NCBI RefSeq assembly: GCF_014633365.1
Contig: NC_068351.1
Span: 11,786,907 to 11,850,906, forward strand
Length of the DNA stretch: 64,000 nucleotides
Direction of reading: 5' to 3'
From: Diospyros lotus
Taxonomy: Eukaryota > Streptophyta > Magnoliopsida > Ericales > Ebenaceae
This document shows positions 35,501 to 47,500 of the stretch, piece after piece. Positions within the stretch are counted from its first letter, which is position 1, and every line of letters starts with the position of its first letter. Below the pieces are notes generated by a model, which saw only the letters and a list, made by a program, of their open reading frames with translations, had not been told where the DNA came from and made no database searches. The position numbers were made by a program, and so were the translations under genes.

Positions 35501-38500
35501 CCTTAAAACCAGTTCTAGTGAGACAATAGGGCTTGATCTTGTAATTCTTTAAACCCTAATTAATGACAAGTTTTATGTTTAATTTAAATTGCAATATGGT
35601 TTGAATTGAACATACAAAATATCCTTTAGTATAATAAGGAGTGGATACCATTCTTAATTGTTAAGAATAATCAAGACGGATAATCCACAATACGTTATAC
35701 TATAAATATGTTCTTAGCCATAGAGTTCATAACCTGGATAATTAGTAACTCGCAAAGGCCAGCACATCGTCTTCCTCCTTGTTCGGTATAAGATACCGAA
35801 AGACAAGATTGGTGGATCTCGTACCACTCTGTATAAGATACAAAAGGAAGACGAGTGGGTGCTCGTTATAGGAACGAGTTCACTGAACGAGACTGTTAAT
35901 ATTGAATCACATGGATTTTATTTCACGGGTCAATGATTCAATATTAACTATGAATTTGCATTAGTCCTTAGACCTGAGATGACATGGTTATCTGTGTGTT
36001 AGTGGATTACGATATCAGCGATATTATATGGTTGTCCTAATCAGGGATAGTCGTACGTATCTATGTGCCTACTTCAGTGACACACGGGATATGTGTGCAT
36101 CTATCACCTCGAGATATACCAGGAGGATATCCTATGCGATCCAGTGGTCACTTGACAATAAATCCTTGGTCGAGGTAATATGACGACGGAATTTGGATTC
36201 CGTAGAGATTGTGTCATATTAATCAAGTGTGATTGTTGGATTTGGTCATATGACGAGATCGAGAGATTTGACCTACTAACCGTGATCTCATATCTCGTCG
36301 GGATATAGAATGATAGAGAGACTGTATTGCAGGGCACTGCAGTGTAAGGTTCACATTCCCACTTCACATTAAATTGGGTAATCATGACATATTGCTAGAT
36401 ATCACTCATGATTTACGAGAATTAATAATTGATTAATTCTCGTTGTCAATTTAATTGTGAACCCAAAAAGTCCCACCTAATAGAAATCGTTTTAAAAGAA
36501 AAATGGGCAAATTTAGTAATTATGGAATTACTAAAATTATAAGTGCAATTATTTATTAAAGAAATAAGAATAATTAAATAAGTAATATGATTATTTATTT
36601 AATTATTAAGTTGGATTGGGCTTTTTGGTAGCACCTAAAGTGCAGTCCAATAGCACTTAGGGTTTTAGGGTTTTTTTTTGTCTATAAATATAACATTAAA
36701 CCCAGAATCCATATAATCAATTAGTTGAATCAAAACGGAAATTTTAGAGAAAATTTTCGTGTCCCTTTTTCTCTCAAGTCTATTGAAGTCTTGACAGTTT
36801 CGGGTGGACTGACTCGGCATCTCACGCGTGGGAGATATCAGGCGGGTTATGGACTACGAAATCAGATTTCGTTTCAAGGTAACTTTTCGTTGTGTCTTCG
36901 ATTTAAACCGTAAGATTTGAAAAACGTGATACCAATAAAATCAGATTTTATTTTTCCGCTGCGTATGATCAGATCATATTTTCTAACATAAACACCCTTC
37001 CAAATTCGGCTAATGCCTCTTTCAACAATTCCGGAACTACGAATCTTCTTCAAATTCAGCTGCCATTGTCCCCAATTCCAGCAACATCCCTTCCCCCTTC
37101 TCCTCGAATGCTTTCACCATAGCTTTTAAAGATACCAATGTCTTGCTCAAGCTAGGATCCCCTTGCAGAGTTACAACCATGCCTCCAACTTGAAACTTCA
37201 TGGTGAGAGTTTTCCAATCCACATTCATCTTGCCCACCGCTGCTAGCCACTTCATTCCCAGAATAACATCCGAGCTTCCCAACTCCAAGGGCAAGAAATC
37301 TTCCACAATCTGCAAATTTTGGAGCTAAAGCTTCACTCCCTTGCAAATTCCAGCCCCTTGAACCACCACTCCCGTCCCCATAATCACATCATACCCTGTT
37401 GTTTCCTCCCTGATTAGGCCCAACAGCTACACCAACTCAACAGAAATAAAGTTATGGGTTGCTCCTCCATCAATAAGGACCACAACCGGCTGCTGCTCTA
37501 TCTCCCCTTTTATCTTCATTGTTTGGGGTGCTGTCAATCCTACCACAGAATTTATGGACAGCTCAATGGCCTCACCCCCTTGTGCTGGTTCCCCTACTGC
37601 CTCCCTCTTTCAGCTAATGCACTGGTTGTCTTCTTCTGCCTCTACCCATTGTTCCTCCTCCTTTACTTCTTCATCATATATCATCATCACCTGCAACTCT
37701 TTATTCTTACACTTGTGACCTATTGTATACTTCTCGTCACACCTAAAACACCCTTATCTCGCTTGGACTTCCATTTGGCCTCGCTAAGCCTTTTCCAAGG
37801 ATGATTACTCACCCTCTCACTGTTTTGGGGCCGAACTGGATAGGGGGAGTTCGCTGCCAAAGATTTAGAAGTTGGTTGCGCATAGGGCTAAGGACCCCCA
37901 CGCTGGTAATTTGGAATAGCGAGTGAAACGGACTGACCTTTATTCGAAGTCGATCCAGCTGCATTTCCCCGAAGCACAAGGTTCCTCTCTTCTATTCGTT
38001 GCGCTAGGTCCATCATTTGCTCCAAACTCCTTGGCCTCAACACCCTCATCTCGGCCTTGATCTTCGGACTGAGACCGTTGATAAAGTGCCCTTCTAGCAC
38101 AGCTTCTGGAAAATTTTCCAGAGGCGATGCCAACGCCTCAAAGCTTTGACGGTAATTCGAGATAGACCCTCTCTGCCGAAGAGCTAAAAAACACTCTTCT
38201 ACTGACCCTTCTTGTGTGGGTCGGAATCAGCTTTGCAACAACAGCTTGAAATCCTCCCAAGTCCTCATTCTTCGCCGCTTTTCTTCCCACTGGAACCACG
38301 AGAGGGCAGGTCCCTCCAAACATACAGTTGTTGTATCTACCTTCTCCATATCCGTCAACCCATTTACCGAAAAATACCTCTCGACCCTGAAGATCCAGCC
38401 ATTTGGATCACCCCCATCGAAAAGTGGCATCTCCAGCCGGCGATCGCGAGGTTCAGGTCACCAACCTCCCTCGAAGCCCTCTGCTTCAGCTCGCCTCACC

Positions 38501-41500
38501 CCAACCTCCGGTGTCGCTTCAAAATCCTGAGCGAATTCCGGCAGCTAGCCTCCCAGTTTCTCCTTGTTCTTCCTCTCCCTCTCCTGCTCTTCCAATCTTA
38601 TTCTCATCCAAGCAAACTTTTCCAGCAAGCCCGCTACATTTTTCTCCACCGATTGAACCTCTCCTCTCATAACATCAACACCCCGTTGCATGCCTTCCAT
38701 CCTCCCTTCCAATTCACCCACTTGGTCGGTCAGGTTCACCATTAGGATCGATGATGCTCTGATACCAAATTGATAGGAACCCAAGAAAATTACACTGAAA
38801 ACTGAATTCAATTCCCACTTCAATGCGATTACAAGTAAAATCTGGGCATTCGAGAGGCCCTTCACTCTCCCTAAGACTCAATACAAGCATAACCTCTCTC
38901 TCTCTACCCCCCCCCCCCCCCCCCCCCCCTTCCTTTACATATTCCCCACTCTACACCTTAACCGAATTCTGTTATGCAATAGCTGGGTTGTTACACCAAC
39001 AATTCCCCACTCTACCCCTTGTGCACATGGCTGGCTGTTATGCCAACCAGCTTATTTACACCTCTGCCCTTGATCACTGCCCCTTGGACCTTCTTTGATA
39101 AGTTAAGTGAACCGGGGGCCTAACAACCTATAGCTTTCCTTAATTAGGCATTGGCTCCTAGATATGCAGGGTTGAGTATGTATGAGAAGGAATTTGTGGT
39201 TGTGCTCATGGCAGTGGACAAGTGGAGACATTACATTTAAGGGGGCCAATTTGTAATCAAGACTGATCACCAAAGTTTGAAGTTTCTATTGCAACAAAAA
39301 CTTCACACCCAACTACAGAAGAAATGTATGGCTAAATTGATGGGCCTTGATTTATACCATACAATATAAGAAGGGGAAGGAAAATATTATGGCAGATGCC
39401 TTATCCAGATGTCAAGAACAAGGGGAGACAACAACCATTACCGCATTGATACCGAATCGATACCAAGAGGTGGCTAACAACTATGAATCAGATAAGTAGA
39501 TCAAGGGACTTTTGGAGCAGTTGGTTTTGGATCCTAACAACAAAAGAGGATATACACTACAGAATGGGGTACTCAAGTACAAGGGGAGGATAGTAATTGG
39601 GGATTGCCCCACTGTTAAGGAGAAGATCCTCTAAACACTGCATGGATCTCTATTGGGAGGACATTCAGGGATTCAAAACACATACCACAAGGTGAGACAA
39701 CTTTTCTTTTGACCTAAGTTGAAAGAAGCAATGGTTAGGTTTATAATGGCTTGTGACACTTGCAAAAGGTGCAAGCATGAGAGAGTGGCCCCTCCTAGGT
39801 TGTTGCAACCCCTAGAAATTTCGGGACAAGTATGGTAAAGTGTGTCCATGGATTTTATTAAGGCCCGCCCAAATCAAAAGGAAAGGACTGTATACTTGTG
39901 GTGGTCGATAGGTTTACGAAGTTTGCCCACTTCCTAAGCCTATCTCATCCTTACACCACCCAAGAGGTTGCTAGAGTGTTCCTTGATCAAGTCATCAAGT
40001 TGCATGGGGTTCCTAGAACTATCATTTCTGATCGGGATAAGGTGTTCACTAGCCTTTTTTGGCAAACACTATTGAAGTCTCTGGGGGCAAGGCTTCGCAT
40101 GTCCTTCGCTTACCATCCAAATGGATGGGCAAACGGTGAGAGTCAATCAATACTTGGAGAATTACCTAAGGTGCCTGAGTTTCCAATAGCCTAAGGTTGG
40201 GCATAAGTGGTTGGCTTTTGCCCAGCGGTGGTACAATTCTAGCCATCACAGCTCCATCTGGATGTCACCTCTTGAAACCTTATTCGGGTACAAGCCCCCT
40301 TTACTACCTGTGACCCAGGAGTTCACCAATGTGGAAGCAATAGATGCCCACCTCTAGCAAAGACAGGAGGTTCTCCAGCAGCTCAAACGAGATTTGGCCA
40401 TGGCCCATAATAGAATGAAGCAACAGGTAGACAAGGGTAGAAGTGAGAATTTGCAATGGGAGAGGTGTTGGTGCATGCAGAAGTATAGTGGTTTTAGAAA
40501 ATAAAACTTTTGAGAGAGCCATAAATGCTGGATGATATTGGAGAGTTGCAGCCTTTTTTTTTTTAAATCTCATATAGGCTTCTCATTTATTTTCTCTTTA
40601 TATAGAGCCAAACAACCATAAAGGCTAATCAAAGCATTTACAACAGCTTTGGAATACAAAAAGATTCCTAGAGAATTAATGCTATAAATGCTATATTGGA
40701 AAACAAAAAGACTACTATAAAGCCTTTCTTAATACTTTAAATGTTGTTTATTTAAATGCTTCTAAAAACCACTTTAGATGCTCCTTGATATGGTAAAAAT
40801 CATAAATTATCTCACAAATTCCCCTCTTAATTTGTGACTTTCAATTGAGCATTGAACTTCTCGAACTTTTCTGAACTAATCGCCTTGGTGAGCATGTCTG
40901 CTGGTTGCTCATTTGTACTCACAAACTTCAGTTGAATTTCACCCTTCTATACTAAATCTCGAATGTAGTGTCTGAGTTCAATATGCTTAGTCCTGGCATG
41001 AAAAACAAGATTTTTTGTCATAGCAATAGCAGACATATTATCACAACAAATTACTGTAGGCACCTCTTGCTTCTGGCCTAGGTCAGCAAGCAACTTTCTC
41101 AACCAAACAGCTTCACAAGCTGCTTCTGTAGCTGCAGTATACTCAGCCTCTGCTGATGAAAATGCAACAGTTTGTTGCTTCCTTGAACTCCACGAAATAA
41201 TGTTACTTCCCAAGAGAAAACAAAAGCTGAAGTGCTCTTTCTATCTTCCAAGGATCCTGCCCAGTCACTGTCTGTGAATTCATTCAAAAAATACTCTAAT
41301 TCTTTATTATACTTGAATCCAAGTTTCCTGGTTCCATTAAGATATCTTAGCACCCTTTTCGCTGTAGAATAATGCAATGTGCTTGGGCTACTCATGAATC
41401 TGGATAGCATACTTACGGCCTGCATAATATCTGGCCTAGTGTGGGTCAAATATAACAAGGAACCAATCAGACTTCTATACAACCCTTCATGTACCTTCTT

Positions 41501-44500
41501 GGACCCATCATCAACCTTCAGCTTCTCATTCAATGCCATAGGAGCGGATATAGATTTTGAATTCAACTTCTGAAACTTTCTCAGAATATCAAGGGTGTAT
41601 TTTTCTTGGGAAATGAAAATTTCCCCTTTTTCTTGCTTCACCTGTATGCCAAGAAAATACTTCATAACACCCAAGTCAATCGTTTCGAATTCATGCATCA
41701 TTGACTGCTTAAAATCAGCAAGTAACTTCAGGTTATTTCCCATGTAGATCAGATCATCTACATATAAACATATCACCATAAAATTTTGTCCACTCCATTT
41801 CACATAAAGTGATGGCTCATTTGGACTTCTATGAAAACCACTTTGCTGAAAATAGGAATCTATCCTGCTGTTCCAAGCTCTAGGAGCTTGTTTAAGGCTA
41901 CATAAAGCCTTCCTCAACCTGTAAACTTTTTCTTCTTTACCCTTCAGCTCATAGCCTGGAGGCTGCTCCACATAGACTTCCTCTTCAAAGCTCTCCATTA
42001 AGGAAAGCTGACTTCACATCCAGCTGATAAACCTGCAACTCTAATTGGGCTGCTATGGCCAGTACCATTCTGATAGTTTCAATGCGTGCCACTGGTGCAA
42101 AAGTTTCATTAAAATCCACACCAGGCAGCTGGACATACCCTTTTGCAACAAGACTTGCTTTATTTTTCTGCATGCTTCCATCTTCATTATACTTGGTCTT
42201 AAAGACCCATTTCAAGCCAATCACTTCCTTACCTTTAGGAAGGTCAACCAGCTCCTATGTTCTATTATTTTCTATTATTGCAATCTCTTCATCCATTGCC
42301 TTCAACCACTTGTCTTCTTTTACTGCTTCTTCGAATTTCTGTGGCTCACAAGAAAAAAGAGCAAATTCTGCATTTTCATTGTCTGAATAACTCCTTAAAT
42401 CACCATACCTTTCAGGAGGTCTTCTAATTCTACCTAATCTTCTTAAATTAGGGGCTGGAGATGAAGATTCTACAGAACTTGTGGCTCCAGAACCTGAAAC
42501 CTGTCTTCCAGAAGTACTTCCAGCTTCTGTATTTGCTGGATTTTGTGTCTGATCTGCCTCTTCAGCCTCTGTGCTTTCTGCAGGACCAGAGTCAGTCACT
42601 TTAATTGAGTTTTGAGAGCTGAAACTCCATTGCCACACTGCCATTTCATCAAATATAACATCTCTTGCAACAGTCAACTTGTTAGTTTGGGGATTTAACA
42701 ATCTATATCCCTTGGATTCATCAATTATATCCAACAACTTTTTTTCTCCTTTTTCATCAAACTTATCCTTGTTAGGAGATTTATTCAGAGAATAAGCAGG
42801 GCAACCAAATACTTTCAAATTACTTACATTTGGTTTTCTCCCACTCCATGCTTCATAGGGAGTTTTATTCCGGACTGATTTTGTAGGGGAATGATTCAAG
42901 ATATAAGCTGTTGTGTGCACAGCTTCAGCCCATAAGCTGTTAGGCAGTCCTTTCCTTTTAGCATGCTTCTAGCCATCTCCACGATCATTCTATTCCTTCT
43001 TTCAGCCACTCCATTCTGTTGTGGGCTTTGACCTACTGTAAGCTGCCTTCGTATCCCCTCTTTCCCGCAATACTCCATGAATGGGAGGTATATGAACTCA
43101 CCCCTCTGATTAGTCCTCAAAGTCTTTATTTTATATCCACTTTGCCTTTCTACAAGAGCCTTAAACTCAAGAAATACAAAAAGGCATCTGATTTTGACTC
43201 AAGAAATACAAAAAGGCATCTGATTTTGCATGGATAAAATAAACCCAAATCATCTGAGTATAATCATCAACAAATAAGAGGAATATACCTTTTCTCTCCC
43301 AATTTAGTATGGACAGCAATGACTCATTTGCCCTTAATTCTTTCCGCCTTGCCATCTCCAAGGATGACAGAATTTAAGACGCTCTCATTAATCTCCACAA
43401 ACAGCTTCTTGTTCCCTGTCATGTGATTACTGCACCAGCTATCTAGGAACCATACTTTGTGCTCCTTGCTTTCTGTACTTAAACAGGTGCAAAAAACCTG
43501 TTCTTTATTATTCTCCTTAGAGAAATTGGCCTCAGATTTCTCAACGTTTTGATGCCAGCAATCCCTTTGAGAGTGGTTAGGGATTCAGCACTTTTTGCAT
43601 TTGTGGTAACAATCAGCAGCTACATGATTGGTCTTCTTGCAAATGATGCAATAAGGGCCTTGGTTATTCTGTTTTTGAGGTTGAAAGCCTCTTCCACGTC
43701 CATGGCCTCTACCTCGACTTTCTAGGACTCTTCCCTGCTGAAATAGGGCCTCCCTTCTTCTCTTAATCCTTCCTTTTTAGATTCACCTTGGATTGAAAAG
43801 CCTGCTCTAAGGACTGATTTAAAGACTTCTTGATCCTTTCTTCATGTGCTTCCAAAGAACCGCTAAGATCAAACATAGTGATCTTCGATGGCAGCTGCTG
43901 CATGATCAAATTTAGGAGGTAAACTCCTAAGAATCTTCTCCACAAACTTCTTTTCGTCTATCTAATCTACATAGCCTCTTATTTGATTCACAATCTCAGA
44001 AACCCTTGAAAAGAACTCCTTTATTGGTTCGGAATCCTTCATGGATAAAGTGTCAAAACTTTTCCAAAGTGACTGCAGTCTTATGGAAACAACCTTGTTG
44101 TTACCTTGGAACTCCTTCAATGTTTCCCAAGCAACTTTGACCTTTGTGATTCCGTAGATGCGAGCGTAGATGGACTTGCTTATGCCTTGATGTAGATATC
44201 TCAAGGCTAGGGCGTTCTTCTTTGTATTCTTCTTGTATTGGGTTTGATTCTCTGTAGTTCACGCTGTATTTGAGCCTGCAGTTGGTGGTTCTTCATAATC
44301 CACTTCAATCAATTCCCACAAATCTTGAGAGATGAAGAAGAACAGCATTTGATCACTCCAATATCTATAGTTTTCACCCTCAAAGATGGAAACTTGGCTT
44401 TGAGAGTAGGAGAACATAGTGCTTGATGTAAATGGGGGATTTGAGGCCATTTTGAAACTGGAATTGGGATGTTGGCTCTGATACCAAAATTTGTTGGTGC

Positions 44501-47500
44501 ATGCGGAAGTATAGATGTTTTAGAAAATAAAACTTTTGAGAGAGCCACAAATGCTGGATGATATTGGAGAGCTGCAACCTTTTTTTTTTTTTTAAATCTC
44601 ATATAGGCTTCTCATTTATTTTCTCTTTATATAGAGCCAAACAACCATAAATGCTAATCAAGGCATTTATAGCAGTTTTGGAATACAAAAAGATTCCTAG
44701 AGAATTAATGCTATATTGGAAAACAAAAAGACTCTACTTTAAAACCTTTCTTAATACTTTAAATGTTGTATATTTAAATACTTCTAGAAACCACTTTAGA
44801 TGCTCCTTGATATGCTGAAAATCATAAATTATCTCACAAGAGGAAGTTTACCTAAAGCTAAGACCTTCACAGATTAAGACAATGACAACTGAGCAAGTGA
44901 CAAAGCTAAGCCCGAGATACCACGGGTCGTTTCCCATCACAGCCAAATTGGGTCAGGTGGCCTATAAGCTTCAATTATTGGAGGATTCTCAAATTCATCC
45001 GGTGTTTCACATGTCTCTACTAAAGAAATACGTGGTGGGTCAGCCTGTAAGTGTCCTAGCCTACCTAAGGGTAACCGGAGCATGGAGCTTGAGGCAGAGC
45101 TAGCAGCAATTCTGGACAAGAGGGTCATCTACCAACAAGGAGCTCCCATAACCCAGGTGCCAATGAAATGGACCCATCTTAACATAGATGACAACACTTG
45201 GGAGTATCTTCCAAATTTGCTCAGACACTTCCCTAGGGCAGCTAGTTTACTTTGTATTTCTTGAGGACAAGAAATTCCTCAAGGGGAGGGTAATTGTCAT
45301 GTACTGCCTAACAATTGAAATTGTAATTCGAAAAATAAGGGGGGGAAAGGGTGTAACCACACGCACATGCTTGATGCAAGTGGCGTGAATTTGTTAGGCT
45401 GCTTTGTTTTGGCGGGAACTCTCCCATTTGATTGTGGAGAGATCAGTATAAATAAGGACTGATCTCACCCGATGAAAGGCATGAATGAAAATCATTTCCA
45501 ATTGGAATTCTCTCCCTTCAATTCTTTGCTCTCTCTCTCTCCCTCAATTCTCTCATTCCCTCTCATTTCTCTTCTCTAATTCTAAGAATTCTCAAGGAAT
45601 TCTTGAGAATTCCATTTTCAGACCTCTAAACTCTGACAGTAATCACCTCATATTGATGCCTCAAAGTTGAAAACAAGATATAGTAAAGTAGGAGGCTTAC
45701 TTCTCTCAGTACAATGTCATTTGAGAGACAACTCAAATACCCTTTTATGGAGATCCAAAAGCAAGCCAAAAGACAAACATTTTCTTGGAATTCATACAAG
45801 ATAGATGAATTTAAAGTGTGCAAAATATATCTACATAAGTATAGCAAAATACATATACCAAAAAAAAAAAAAAATAGAAAGCAAAGAAAATGAATTCATT
45901 TATTGGAAATTGAAAATCCATTTGAAGGAACATTAGAAATGGGTGCTTCACAAATAAAATTTTAGTAAAAAATTAGAGAGATATCTTTAGCTCATCTTTC
46001 CAAACTTTTTCACTTAAAGAATTTTAAACCAAAAATTCTTATTTGTTCACTATAATGCTATTGAAATGGAAATTAGTGTCTTTTTTTCACTCTTCTTTTT
46101 CAATATGTATGTAGAATGTGGAAATGAATCTCTTTTTTAGTATAAGACTAAGACAAGTGACATAAAAGATGAAGAAGGCCACTTATAAAACCATATGCTT
46201 TGTTGTCATATTCCCAATGCGTTTGTATCCGATATTGATATCATAGGTGTGCCACATGTCCATACCCATGCTTCTTAGTTTTCAGTCATCATTTTGGTTT
46301 TAGTAGTAGGACTCATTAAAATAAAACAACAGAACAATTGAGGAACCATGGTGTTGATTGCTTGGCCCTATTCATTAAGCTTGGTCCTAGTAATCCTTTT
46401 ATACTCCATTAATATCAATACCGATATAGATGAAAGAGAAGATTAATCCAGAAAATTCTATTTTCTTCTTATAAAGTCCTCCAATCCATAGGCCTCAAGT
46501 TGAAAATAAATGGTCGGGGTAAGGTAATCATTGTCAACTGTTTATATGAAAAGAACAAGCAACCAAAGGTGAAAGAAAAGACCAAGGTTTTCCATCAAAA
46601 AAGTATGGGAAGACTGCATACAAAAATGACCCTCGCCTGACCCTTGCAAAGTGAAGACTCACATGCAATGGAGACGTCTTTTGCATGATGTCCTTTAAAC
46701 TAGTATTGTTGCAATGCCATTAAAACCATTAGCACACATACGCTGGTTGAGAGGAAACTTCAGTCTTCTGGCTAGCTGGTCAACACTATTGATGTTTTCC
46801 TCCACTGCTCCACATATATTTAAGGGGGCATCTCTAGTTTCCATCTAAAACCTGACATGTTCAGAATGAGATTGAATTGTAGGGAACAGGGATTATGGCA
46901 TATGAATCAATAAGATAGAATTTAACAATTCCATGGTTCCAACTCTAACAGCACTTCTCTTGCCTCAATTGCAAGCTGTCTCTACTCTTTTTCAAATTGA
47001 TGAGAGCTATATGATCCATTTCTTGTCCACCCCATATTCGAAAAAACAGGCATCTGAAATCCCATTTTCATCCCTTAAACATCAGCTACACTCGTCACCC
47101 CTGGGTTGCCATGTGATGGCTCATCTGTGTCAACTTTTATCCATTCATGTGGAGTATAAGAAAGTCAATGAATTTGCACCCCTCCTCCCAGATGTTATTT
47201 GTACTAAAATCTCATTGATGCACTGCTGCTTACATTAGTCAACAACTGAATTCCCCATGAGGGGGAGAGCTACCACTTCAAAGCATCTCCTTAATTTCCT
47301 TCTCCTTTGACCAATTATCCAATAGACTTCTACACATCCATGATAAATTAGTCAAGGCATATTTTCTTCTCCTTCCTCTTTTTCTTGTCTAAAGTTTAAA
47401 ACTCCACTCACACTCATTTTGCCTAACAGTGGTGATAATTCTTCTGAAACTTTTCTAGCTCTGATCATATGATACAGATGAAGATGGATTTCATGAGAAC

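Larger units (their letters stand above)
34700..39125 (-). mobile_element. Second gypsy element, nested, minus strand, truncated at its 3' end
   Basis: On the minus strand: LTR at 39125-38771 (TGTTAGGCCCCCGG...TTCCTATCA), primer site TGGTATCAGAGCATC at about 38755-38769, gag (38865-37888), protease region (37346-37037), a 1.5-kb solo LTR insertion, then RT (35476 to about 34700). The RT keeps its FFDDILVYS catalytic word and the thumb word ELRGFFGL. The element stops at about 34700 without RNase H, integrase or a second LTR, so a deletion joined it to the LTR-like insert. Confidence 0.82.
40466..44838 (-). mobile_element. Ty1/copia element nested in the gypsy, minus strand, 4.37 kb
   Basis: LTRs at 40466-40816 and 44492-44838 start TGTTGGTGCATGC and end ATCTCACA. 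The flanks are an exact duplication AGAGG (40461-40465, 44839-44843). On the minus strand the primer site TGGTATCAGAGCC lies next to the upper LTR and a polypurine tract AAGAGGGGAATT next to the lower one. The internal order is gag, protease, integrase, RT, RNase H. It is nearly full length but carries several lesions. It is Tork/Tnt1-like by its RT wording. Confidence 0.93.
31887..45638 (+). mobile_element. Ty3/gypsy chromovirus-like element with nested insertions, 13.75 kb
   Basis: LTRs at 31887-32247 and 45295-45638 both start TGTCATGTAC and end CTCTGACA. The flanks are an exact 5-bp duplication GTAAT (31882-31886, 45639-45643). A methionine-tRNA primer site (TGGTATCAGAGCC, from 32251) and a polypurine tract (CAAGGGGAGGG, ending about 45291) are in place. 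Its own coding order is gag, protease, start of RT, then RNase H, integrase and a chromodomain. The RT core is missing, replaced by 34210-39125, and a copia element is inserted at 40466-44838. Many stops and frame changes make it dead. It sits in an intron, in the orientation opposite to the host gene. Confidence 0.92.
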
